This document shows, in pieces, positions 52,781 to 60,083 of a stretch of 64,000 nucleotides of DNA. The stretch comes from Marinobacter sp. EhC06. Lineage in GTDB: Bacteria > Pseudomonadota > Gammaproteobacteria > Pseudomonadales > Oleiphilaceae. The translations under genes were made by a program, and so were the position numbers. The stretch covers positions 992,001-1,056,000 of the forward strand of contig NZ_LXYO01000023.1 in NCBI RefSeq assembly GCF_001650915.1. The letters run 5' to 3'. Every line of letters starts with the position of its first letter. The first letter of the stretch is position 1. The notes beneath the pieces were generated by a model. That model did no database searches, was not told the origin of the DNA, and saw only the letters and a list, made by a program, of their open reading frames with translations.

Positions 52781-53833
52781 ATGAACATGCCCTTGAACAC
52801 TGAACTGACCCAACAGGATGCGGAATCTCCAGTCCGGCACCGACAGGAAGTGGTTCTGCCAACGCCAGCGGAGCTCAAGCTTCAGATGCCGGCCAGCGAC
52901 TCTGTCGTAAGTCAGGTCGATAACCAAAGGCAGGCAATACGGGAAATTCTGCACGGCAGCGACACCAGAACCCTGATCGTGATGGGCCCCTGTTCCATTC
53001 ACGATGAGGTGGCTGCCCTTGAATACGGGGAGAAGCTGAAGGCGCTGGCGGATGAGGTCAGCGACCGCTTCCTGATCGTTATGCGGGCGTATCTGGAGAA
53101 ACCCCGGACCACCGTCGGCTGGAAAGGGCTGCTGTACGACCCGGAGCGCACCGGAGCAGGCGATCTGAATGAGGGGCTGCGCCGTTCCCGTCGCCTGCTG
53201 TTGAATCTGGCGGCCATGGGGCTGCCGCTGGCCACCGAAGCCCTGAGCCCGTTCGCCATGGATTACCTGGGTGATCTGGTGAGCTGGACTGCCATCGGTG
53301 CCCGAACCACCGAGTCGCAGGTTCACCGCGAAATGGTCAGTGGACTGCCCATGCCCACCGGCTTCAAGAACGGTACGGATGGCGGCATTGCGGTGGCAAC
53401 CAATGCGATGAAGTCAGCTTCCCATCCTCATCACCACCTGGGGGTGTCTGCGACCGGCGCGCCGGTCATGATTACCACCCGCGGGAACCCTGATACCCAC
53501 CTGGTTTTGCGCGGTGGCCGCGGTATTACCAACTACGATGCAGTAAGTATTGAACAGGCCGTCGGCGCACTGGGGAATGCCGGCTTGTCCACCGCGGTGA
53601 TGGTGGACTGCAGCCACGATAATGCCTGCAAGCAGGCTGAGCGACAGCTAGATATCGCCCGGGAAGTGATGGCCCAGCGCCGTGCCGGTAACCACCATAT
53701 CCGTGGTCTGATGCTGGAAAGCTTCCTGGAGCCGGGCCGGCAGGACGACGGCGAAGACCTGCGCTACGGCTGTTCGATTACCGATCCGTGTCTGGGATGG
53801 GCCCAGACGGAGGCTCTGATCCGCTCACTGTAG
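52781..53833 (+). CDS. 3-deoxy-7-phosphoheptulonate synthase, class I (DAHP synthase)
   Basis: Condenses phosphoenolpyruvate with erythrose-4-phosphate, the entry to aromatic amino acids (and to the 3-dehydroshikimate used by AsbF). It has 350 residues, the AroF/AroG/AroH size, with LIVMGPCSIHDEVAALEYG, VMRAYLEKPRTTVGWKGL, GARTTESQVHREM, FKNGTDGGIAVA, MVDCSHDNACKQ and GCSITDPCLGW. The ATG at 52781 follows AGGGAAACGGGA; the TTG start further upstream lies in the terminator and is rejected. Which amino acid inhibits it cannot be told by eye. Its last 56 bases overlap the end of the convergent LysE gene. Confidence 0.94.
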   Translation: MNMPLNTELTQQDAESPVRHRQEVVLPTPAELKLQMPASDSVVSQVDNQRQAIREILHGSDTRTLIVMGPCSIHDEVAALEYGEKLKALADEVSDRFLIVMRAYLEKPRTTVGWKGLLYDPERTGAGDLNEGLRRSRRLLLNLAAMGLPLATEALSPFAMDYLGDLVSWTAIGARTTESQVHREMVSGLPMPTGFKNGTDGGIAVATNAMKSASHPHHHLGVSATGAPVMITTRGNPDTHLVLRGGRGITNYDAVSIEQAVGALGNAGLSTAVMVDCSHDNACKQAERQLDIAREVMAQRRAGNHHIRGLMLESFLEPGRQDDGEDLRYGCSITDPCLGWAQTEALIRSL

Positions 53834-54449
53834 ACAGTAGCAGCTGGCCGGCAAGCAACAGCAGAACGCCTCCCATCAGCCGGTCCAGCCAGTGGCCAAA
53901 CCGGTTAAATCCCCGGCGGACCCTGGGCAGGGTAAAGAACATGGCAACCATGGCAAACCAGAGCCCGGTGGCCAGGGCCATGTAAATGCCGTAGCCGGCC
54001 TGGAGTGCGATGGGCGTACCGGGGCTGATCACAACAGAGAACAGGGAAACAAAAAACAGCGTTGCCTTGGGATTCAGAGCATTGGTCAGGAAACCCAGTC
54101 GCAGGGCTGAAAGACCGGATTGCCCACCTGTCGGGTTCTGTTCCACATGAACGCCACCGGCCCGGGCCCGCAGACACTGCAACGCAATCCAGGCAAGGTA
54201 GAGGGCCCCCAGCACCTTGAGAACATTGAACAGCATGATCGATTGCTGGATCAGCAGGCCAATCCCCAGCAGGGAGTAACAGACATGCACCAGAATTCCC
54301 CCGCCGATACCGATTGCGGTCAGCAGCGCGTTTCTGCGGCTCTGGCAGAGCGCCTGTCTGAGCATTACCGCGAAATCCGGCCCGGGACTTGCCACTGCCA
54401 GCAAGTGGACAAGGGCCACCGTCAGAAATTCCGGCCAGTAACTCTGCAT
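53778..54449 (-). CDS. LysE-family amino acid/metabolite exporter
   Basis: A 223-residue inner-membrane exporter (LysE/RhtB superfamily) with six membrane segments. The start at 54449 (MQSYWPEFLTVALVH) has GAGGAG 8 bases upstream. Family signatures: LLAVASPGPDFAVMLRQALCQSRRNAL near the N-terminus (given in part), then GALYLAWIALQCLR and GFLTNALNPKATLFFVSLF. Substrates in the family are basic or small neutral amino acids and are not predictable here. Its end lies within the DAHP synthase gene on the other strand. Confidence 0.9.
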   Translation of the reverse strand: MQSYWPEFLTVALVHLLAVASPGPDFAVMLRQALCQSRRNALLTAIGIGGGILVHVCYSLLGIGLLIQQSIMLFNVLKVLGALYLAWIALQCLRARAGGVHVEQNPTGGQSGLSALRLGFLTNALNPKATLFFVSLFSVVISPGTPIALQAGYGIYMALATGLWFAMVAMFFTLPRVRRGFNRFGHWLDRLMGGVLLLLAGQLLLSTVSGSEPPSGPIPDTDR

Positions 54450-54622
54450 ACTGCCAACTCCTCTCCTGCGCCTGCCGCGGTCTGAAAAGTATGACAGCAT
54501 AGGCCGAATCCATGCTTTTTTCACGGTGTGGGTGAAACTTGCCATGGCTTCTATACTGAGATCACACCCTTCGAACCTTCCTTGTTCCCCACTGCCGGGA
54601 ATGCCTGCCAGGAGACCTTTGT

Positions 54623-56065
54623 ATGGAAAAGCGAGCCGTAGACGTTGCCATTATCGGAGCAGGTACCGCCGGTATGGTCGCATATCAGCGTGTGCGCAAA
54701 GCGACCGACAAGGTTGTGTTGATCGAAGGCGACCAGTACGGAACCACCTGCGCCAGAGTCGGGTGTATGCCCAGCAAGCTGTTGATAGCGGCCGCTGACA
54801 ACGCCCACCAGATGCAGCTTGGCGACCTTTTTGGCGTCTCTGCCGGTGCCACCCGGATCGATGGCAGGCGGGTTATGGAGCGGGTGCGAACCGAACGGGA
54901 CCGGTTTGTTTCTTCCGTCATTGATTCGGTTGAGAAATTTCCGGAAGCACATCGTCTGAAAGGCCACGCCAGGTTTGTCGGCCCGAATCGTTTGGTGGTG
55001 GGCGGCAATCTCGAGGTACAGGCCGCGCGTATCATCATCGCTACCGGTTCCCGGCCCAATATCCCAGGCTTTCTGAATGAAGCCGGGGACCGGCTGGTAG
55101 TAAACGACGATATTTTCGAATGGCAGGATCTTCCGGATTCGGTTGCGGTATTCGGTCCGGGCGTGATTGGTCTGGAGCTGGGGCAGGCGCTGAGCAGGTT
55201 GGGTGTTCGGGTCCGGATGTTCGGCGTCGGCGGGGCGGTCGGCCCGATCCAGGATGACGCCATTCGCGACTATGCGCTGAAAACATTCAACGACGAATTT
55301 CCGCTGGATCCGGATTCGGACGTAAAGAACGTTGAGCGGGTTAATGACGGTGTCGCCATAACTTTCGTGGATGGGAATGCTGGTGAAAAGACGGAAACCT
55401 TCGATTACCTGCTAGCGGCAACCGGGCGTCGGCCCAACGTCGACGGGCTGGATATCCAGAATGCCGAGATCCAACTGGATGAAAAGGGCATGCCCCTGTT
55501 TGATCCCCATACCCTGCGTTGTGGCCATAGCCACATATTTATCGCCGGCGATGCCAATAACAGTCTGCCACTGTTGCACGAGGCAGCCGACGAGGGCCGG
55601 ATAGCTGGCGACAACGCGGCTTCTTACCCGGATGTGCGAACCGGACTTCGCCGGACGCCGTTGGCGGTGGTTTTCACCGATCCGCAGATTGCGACGGTCG
55701 GGCTGACGATTCACCAGGTGGGCGAGCGTTGTCGCGGTTGCTTTGCCGTCGGAGAGGTGTCCTTCGAGGATCAGGGGCGCAGTCGGGTGATCGGCAAAAA
55801 CCGGGGGCTACTGAGGGTTTACGGTGAGCATGGTAGTGGGCTCTTTATGGGAGCCGAGATGTTTGGCCCTGCCGCAGAGCACATCGCCCATCTGCTTGCA
55901 TGGTCTGCCCAGCGAAGACTGACCGTCACTGAAATGCTGGAAATGCCGTTTTATCATCCGGTCATCGAGGAAGGTTTGAGAACCGCACTGAAAGACCTCA
56001 ACCGCAATCTCAGTATCGGCCCGGCGCCAGAAGAAGGCTGCACCGACTGTGGGCCGGGTATCTGA
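54623..56065 (+). CDS. Dihydrolipoyl dehydrogenase-like flavoprotein
   Basis: A pyridine nucleotide-disulfide oxidoreductase of 480 residues. FAD site AIIGAGTAGMVAYQRV; redox-active disulfide GTTCARVGCMPSK (Cys-x4-Cys); NAD site VAVFGPGVIGLELGQALSRLG; second FAD motif HIFIAGDANN; active-site His-Glu in FYHPVIEEGLR. The core is thus intact, but the cysteine motif differs from classic Lpd (GGTCLNVGC), and the protein ends in an extra CTDCGPGI tail with a CxxC. No 2-oxoacid dehydrogenase genes are adjacent, so the electron partner is unknown. Confidence 0.87.
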   Translation: MEKRAVDVAIIGAGTAGMVAYQRVRKATDKVVLIEGDQYGTTCARVGCMPSKLLIAAADNAHQMQLGDLFGVSAGATRIDGRRVMERVRTERDRFVSSVIDSVEKFPEAHRLKGHARFVGPNRLVVGGNLEVQAARIIIATGSRPNIPGFLNEAGDRLVVNDDIFEWQDLPDSVAVFGPGVIGLELGQALSRLGVRVRMFGVGGAVGPIQDDAIRDYALKTFNDEFPLDPDSDVKNVERVNDGVAITFVDGNAGEKTETFDYLLAATGRRPNVDGLDIQNAEIQLDEKGMPLFDPHTLRCGHSHIFIAGDANNSLPLLHEAADEGRIAGDNAASYPDVRTGLRRTPLAVVFTDPQIATVGLTIHQVGERCRGCFAVGEVSFEDQGRSRVIGKNRGLLRVYGEHGSGLFMGAEMFGPAAEHIAHLLAWSAQRRLTVTEMLEMPFYHPVIEEGLRTALKDLNRNLSIGPAPEEGCTDCGPGI

Positions 56066-56083
56066 GCCGGCCCTTGATCGGGA

Positions 56084-56359
56084 TCAACAGGTTTGGGGCT
56101 GACTCTGGGATATCGTTCCTTCTGGAGCTCTTGCGTTCCGCTGGCGGCGGGCCCAGATCTTTTCATGGAAGAAATAGGCAACGGTATTAATGGCCGGTTC
56201 CACCATGGCAATCAGGCTTCCGATGAGGATGTCACCTGTGAGCAGGTAAGCCACGGTAAAGGCGACGGTAAAGTGGGTAAGGGCGAACGTCACCGTCTTG
56301 ATCAGCGACTGGTCGCCATTCGTGCCATGGTTGTGTACGAACAGTTTTAAAGCGCTCAT
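56084..56359 (-). CDS. DUF2061 family membrane protein
   Basis: A 91-residue protein with two membrane segments (VTFALTHFTVAFTVAYLLTG and LIGSLIAMVEPAINTVAYFFHE, the latter given with its family-typical EPAINTVAYFFHEKIW end). This matches DUF2061, small integral membrane proteins of unknown role. Convergent with the Lpd-like gene, 18 bp apart; divergent from dps with 229 bp between. Confidence 0.85.
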   Translation of the reverse strand: MSALKLFVHNHGTNGDQSLIKTVTFALTHFTVAFTVAYLLTGDILIGSLIAMVEPAINTVAYFFHEKIWARRQRNARAPEGTISQSQPQTC

Positions 56360-56442
56360 GGTTCTCTCCGGTGACGTTTGAGCATGTTTCCATTACACGC
56401 CGGTTGAGAATGATTTTTAAATGAATTGTATTGAGGATTTCG

Positions 56443-56496
56443 ATAGTCCCGAGCTATCTTTTTAGGGGTTTTTATAGTGTTATGCAGCGTCGCTAT
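56443..56496. promoter_or_regulatory. Possible OxyR operator upstream of dps
   Basis: ATAG-N7-CTAT at 56443-56457 is a perfect OxyR dyad unit. A second ATAG lies 31 bp downstream at 56474 and a CTAT at 56493-56496, but the spacing is not the canonical 22 bp. It is 130 bp before dps, which is OxyR-controlled in E. coli. Confidence 0.35.
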
Positions 56497-56588
56497 CACC
56501 GAGATTAGCAAACTAAACTTCCCAGCGTCCGGCCAGCGGGCGTATCTTAAAGTTTATCCTGTTCACATAACTGCCAAGGAGACGCGTT

Positions 56589-57062
56589 ATGGGTAAGAAT
56601 TTTATTGGTCTAGATACCGAGAAAACGGCAAAACTTGCAGATTCTCTGAATGATCTGCTGTCCAACTATCAGATCTTTTACATGAATGTTCGTGGATACC
56701 ACTGGAACATCAAGGGCGACAACTTCTTCGAGCTCCACGTCAAATTTGAAGAGCTGTACGACGATCTTCTACTAAAGATTGACGAGATCGCAGAGCGGGT
56801 ACTGACGCTTGGCCATCGCCCGGCTCACGCCTACAGCACCTACATAGAGCGATCTGAAGTTCCGGAGCGCAAAGATGTTTCCGACGGCAAGGAAGCGATG
56901 GAGAACATCGTGGAAAGTTTTGCCAAACTGATCGGCAAACAGCGCACATTGCTTAGCCTGGCCGGAGAGGCGGAAGACGAGGGCACCGTTGCCCTGATGA
57001 GCGACTATATCTCGCAGCAGGAAAAGACTGTCTGGATGTACCGCAGTTATCTCGGTCACTGA
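56589..57062 (+). CDS. dps: Dps ferritin-like DNA-protection protein
   Basis: Forms 12-subunit shells that oxidise and store iron with peroxide and protect DNA. It has 157 residues with the ferroxidase ligands in YMNVRGYHWNIKGDNFFELHVKFEELYDDLLLKIDEIAER (His, Asp and Glu residues at the subunit interface; motif given in part by pieces). The N-terminal tail is short (MGKNFIGLDTEK) with two Lys, so DNA binding may be weak. AAGGAG lies 6 bases before the ATG. A strong terminator follows. Confidence 0.94.
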   Translation: MGKNFIGLDTEKTAKLADSLNDLLSNYQIFYMNVRGYHWNIKGDNFFELHVKFEELYDDLLLKIDEIAERVLTLGHRPAHAYSTYIERSEVPERKDVSDGKEAMENIVESFAKLIGKQRTLLSLAGEAEDEGTVALMSDYISQQEKTVWMYRSYLGH

Positions 57063-57080
57063 GTTCAGCGAACTGAATGA

Positions 57081-57108
57081 ATGGCGACCTTCGGGTCGCC
57101 ATTTTTTT
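57081..57108 (+). terminator. Rho-independent terminator after dps
   Basis: TGGCGACC-TTCG-GGTCGCCA (8-bp stem with a UUCG tetraloop) followed by TTTTTTT, 19 bp after the dps stop. Confidence 0.95.
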
Positions 57109-57223
57109 GTCATTTTCATCAATTGGTAATCGTAGTGACTCGAAACTGACGCCGAAATGTCACGCCTTTGACCTAGCGTGTGTAGGGATTCTCTACATCA
57201 AGCTATTCCAGAGGCGCAATGTC

Positions 57224-58894
57224 ATGTTTCGAAAGACCCTGCTTTCCGCAACCATACTTTCTTCCCTGTTGGGCCTGAGTGCCTGTACCGATGACGGTGA
57301 CGATGGCGCTGATGGTGCCAATGGCACCAGTAAATCGCTGATCGAACTCAACGTTTTGGGCACCTACCAGGCTCCGGGTGATGTGTTCGACGTGGGCGCT
57401 GCCGAGATTGTTGCCCACGACCCGGCCAACCAGCGTCTGTTCGTGGTTAATGCCGGTGCATCGACGGTGGATGTACTGGATATTCAGGATCCCTCCCAGC
57501 CGGTTCTTTTGCAGACCATTGATGCGACCGCCGAGGGCGCCTCTGCAAACAGTGTTGCTGTTTACGGAGATCTGGTTGCTGTGGCTATCGAGGCAGACAT
57601 CAAGCAGGACAACGGCAAGGTGGTTTTCTACAACACCACAGATCTCGGCAAAGTCGGAGAGGTCACGGTTGGCGCTCTGCCGGACATGGTGACCTTTACC
57701 CGAGACGGCATGAAAGTGCTGGTAGCGAACGAAGGTGAGCCCAGCGACGACTACACCAATGATCCGGTCGGATCCGTCAGCATTATTGATCTGTCGGCGG
57801 GCGTCGCCGGGGCCACAGTAACCACGGCAGGATTCGAGGACTTCAATGCCGATGAGGCAGCCCTGAAAGCGAGCGGGGTGCGGGTATTTGGTCCGGGCGC
57901 AACTGTCGCCCAGGACATGGAGCCGGAATACATTGCCGTCTCTCTGGATAACAAGACGGCCTGGGTCGCCCTGCAGGAAGCCAACGCCGTTGCCGAGCTG
58001 GACATTGAAGCCGGCGTGATCAATGCGATCCTGCCCCTGGGTTTCAAGGACCACAGCGTTATTGGCAATGAGCTGGACGCCAGCAATCGGGACAGCGGTA
58101 TCAACATCCGGAACTGGCCGGTAAAAGGCATGTATATGCCGGATGCGATCACCAGCTATGGCTACAACGGCAAGACCTATTACATCACCGCCAACGAAGG
58201 CGATTCCCGGGATTATGACGGCTTCTCCGAAGAGTACCGGCTTGAAGATCTGACCCTTGATGCCACGGCCTTCCCAAACGCGGCCGATCTTCAGCTGGAG
58301 GAGAACCTTGGCCGTATCAACGTGACTTCAACCATGGGTGTCAGCAATGGATGTGACCCCAGTGACCCGGCGACAGATGCAGAAGTCGACTGCGAATACA
58401 GCGAAATCTACACCTATGGCGCGCGGTCTTTCTCCATCTGGTCCGCCGATGGCAAGCGGGTCTTCGACAGCGGCAGCGAATTCGAACGTATCACCGCCAG
58501 TCTGCTGCCAGACAACTTCAACGCTACCAACGATGAGAATAATTTCGACAACCGATCCGATGACAAGGGCCCGGAGCCTGAGGCGGTGACCGTTGGCGCA
58601 ATCAACGGCCAGACCTTCGCGTTTATCGGTCTTGAACGGATTGGCGGGATCATGGTCTATGACGTGACCAACCCCCAGAATCCGGAATTTGTTCAATACC
58701 TGAATAACCGCGATTTCTCGGTGTCCGATGCAGATCTTCAGGCCGGAATGGCGGGTGATCTTGGACCGGAGGGCATTGCCTTTATCGCCGCAGAAGACAG
58801 CCCCAATGGGCAGCCCTTGCTGGCAGTGGGTAATGAAATCAGCGGAACCACCACCCTGTACGGTATTGACGTGATTGAACTGACTGCGAACTGA
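57224..58894 (+). CDS. Choice-of-anchor I family lipoprotein
   Basis: A large surface or periplasmic lipoprotein of 556 residues. The start at 57224 gives a lipobox LSAC (Cys21) after a short signal; an upstream frame back through the terminator is rejected. Then an acidic GD-rich linker (DDGDDGADGANG) and a beta-propeller-like body with repeats such as RLFVVNAGASTVDVLDI, KVLVANEGEPSDDY, AWVALQEANAVAELDIEAG, YYITANEGDSRDYDGF and FAFIGLERIGGIMVYD. This is the pattern of choice-of-anchor I proteins, whose function is poorly defined; some relatives are annotated as alkaline-phosphatase-like. GAGGCG precedes the ATG. A terminator follows directly. Confidence 0.78.
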   Translation: MFRKTLLSATILSSLLGLSACTDDGDDGADGANGTSKSLIELNVLGTYQAPGDVFDVGAAEIVAHDPANQRLFVVNAGASTVDVLDIQDPSQPVLLQTIDATAEGASANSVAVYGDLVAVAIEADIKQDNGKVVFYNTTDLGKVGEVTVGALPDMVTFTRDGMKVLVANEGEPSDDYTNDPVGSVSIIDLSAGVAGATVTTAGFEDFNADEAALKASGVRVFGPGATVAQDMEPEYIAVSLDNKTAWVALQEANAVAELDIEAGVINAILPLGFKDHSVIGNELDASNRDSGINIRNWPVKGMYMPDAITSYGYNGKTYYITANEGDSRDYDGFSEEYRLEDLTLDATAFPNAADLQLEENLGRINVTSTMGVSNGCDPSDPATDAEVDCEYSEIYTYGARSFSIWSADGKRVFDSGSEFERITASLLPDNFNATNDENNFDNRSDDKGPEPEAVTVGAINGQTFAFIGLERIGGIMVYDVTNPQNPEFVQYLNNRDFSVSDADLQAGMAGDLGPEGIAFIAAEDSPNGQPLLAVGNEISGTTTLYGIDVIELTAN

Positions 58895-58910
58895 GTTCAG
58901 GGCCTGAACG

Positions 58911-58952
58911 AAACCCGGGAGTATCGTTATCGGTGCGCCCGGGTTTTTGTTT
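58911..58952 (+). terminator. Rho-independent terminator after the choice-of-anchor lipoprotein gene
   Basis: AAACCCGGG (58911-58919) pairs with CCCGGGTTT (58938-58946), an 18-base loop between, followed by TTGTTTT. It also separates the convergent FAD reductase gene. Confidence 0.85.
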
Positions 58953-58958
58953 TCCGCC

Positions 58959-60083
58959 TCAGACAGCGACTTTCAACGGCGGCACTTCCTGATGGAGGAA
59001 CCACTTCTCAGTCACCACTTTTCTGGTAAACCAGTGCGAGCGCATCAGGCTGCTGGCCAGTGGCATCTTGACCCAGTCCGGAACCTGCCAGCCCTGATCC
59101 GTGTCCGCTGCGCGGTTGCCAAAGCGTTCGGCAATGGCATCGCCGTAGACCTGCAATGAAGACGCTGAATAATCCGGCGCGTTCCGTATCACATCCGCCG
59201 CAAGCAGCGCCGATTCGATTGCTGGCCGGATGCCTTCACCGCTCTGGGTGTAGGCCAGGCCGGCGGAATCGCCGATCAGCAGAATGCCGTCGTCCACCAA
59301 AGGCCGCTCTGCATGGGCATAAAGCAGATAGGCGTGGCCCTTGAAGCGCCCCGGCAGGTCCTCCGGGATGCGTCCGGTGGACTTCATATCATCGACAAAC
59401 GCCTGGAGATGACCGGTCAGCTTGTGGTTGTCCTCCCGGCCCAGGCCGATATTCAGGTAATTGCCTTTGCGAAAGACCCAGGCATAGCCCTTGAGATCGC
59501 GACAGAACCAGAGCTCCGGGGTATCGCCTCGGGCTTCGCAAGCCGAGGCCTGCTCCGGTGTCATTTCAAACTCTACCTCTTTGGCGGCGACGACGGTCTC
59601 ATGGCCACCCGGACCGTCGCCAAGTAACCGTGCAACCGGGCAGAAATGGCCACCGGCGCCGACCACCAGGGGTGCTTCCCAGGTGCCGTTGATCACCCAG
59701 TTGCCGTCTCTTCGGACGATGGATTTCACCGGCGTGGCAAGCTGCTTGGGGCTGTTTACGCGGCCGAGCAGATAATCGTCGAACTCACACCGGCGGATGC
59801 CATAACTGACCACCTCGCCGTGATCGTTTTCAACGGCCTGCTGGCCCATCATGCCGATGCGGAAACGACGAATGGGCTGAATTGTTCGTCCTTTTCCGTA
59901 CTCCTCGGGGTTAATGTTAAGGGTTTCCATAACGGCAGGGGTCACCCAGCCGGCACAGGTCTTGTCCCGTGGGAAATCCTGCTTGTCGATGATCAATACT
60001 TTTTTGCCGCTGTTCTCAAGAGCGCTGGCCAGGGTGGAGCCGGCTGGGCCGGCACCGACGATGATCAGGTCGTAATAGTCCAT
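58959..60083 (-). CDS. FAD-dependent oxidoreductase, geranylgeranyl-reductase-like
   Basis: A 374-residue flavoprotein of the GGR/PHBH superfamily. FAD-binding DLIIVGAGPAGSTLASAL at the N-terminus; the GGR-type PRDKTCAGWVTP near residue 40; a late GDSAGLAYTQSGEGIRPAIESA that binds the FAD ribityl chain. These enzymes reduce or oxidise lipid double bonds. It overlaps the stop of the Cfa-type methyltransferase gene (ATGA), so the two are likely to act on the same lipid. Specific substrate unknown. Confidence 0.85.
   Translation of the reverse strand: MDYYDLIIVGAGPAGSTLASALENSGKKVLIIDKQDFPRDKTCAGWVTPAVMETLNINPEEYGKGRTIQPIRRFRIGMMGQQAVENDHGEVVSYGIRRCEFDDYLLGRVNSPKQLATPVKSIVRRDGNWVINGTWEAPLVVGAGGHFCPVARLLGDGPGGHETVVAAKEVEFEMTPEQASACEARGDTPELWFCRDLKGYAWVFRKGNYLNIGLGREDNHKLTGHLQAFVDDMKSTGRIPEDLPGRFKGHAYLLYAHAERPLVDDGILLIGDSAGLAYTQSGEGIRPAIESALLAADVIRNAPDYSASSLQVYGDAIAERFGNRAADTDQGWQVPDWVKMPLASSLMRSHWFTRKVVTEKWFLHQEVPPLKVAV

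Noticed and set aside
52424-53326. N-terminal extension of the secretin-like frame to 563 residues
   Set aside because: The extension is antisense to DAHP synthase and its leader; a signal peptide with a good ribosome site marks the start at 52423.
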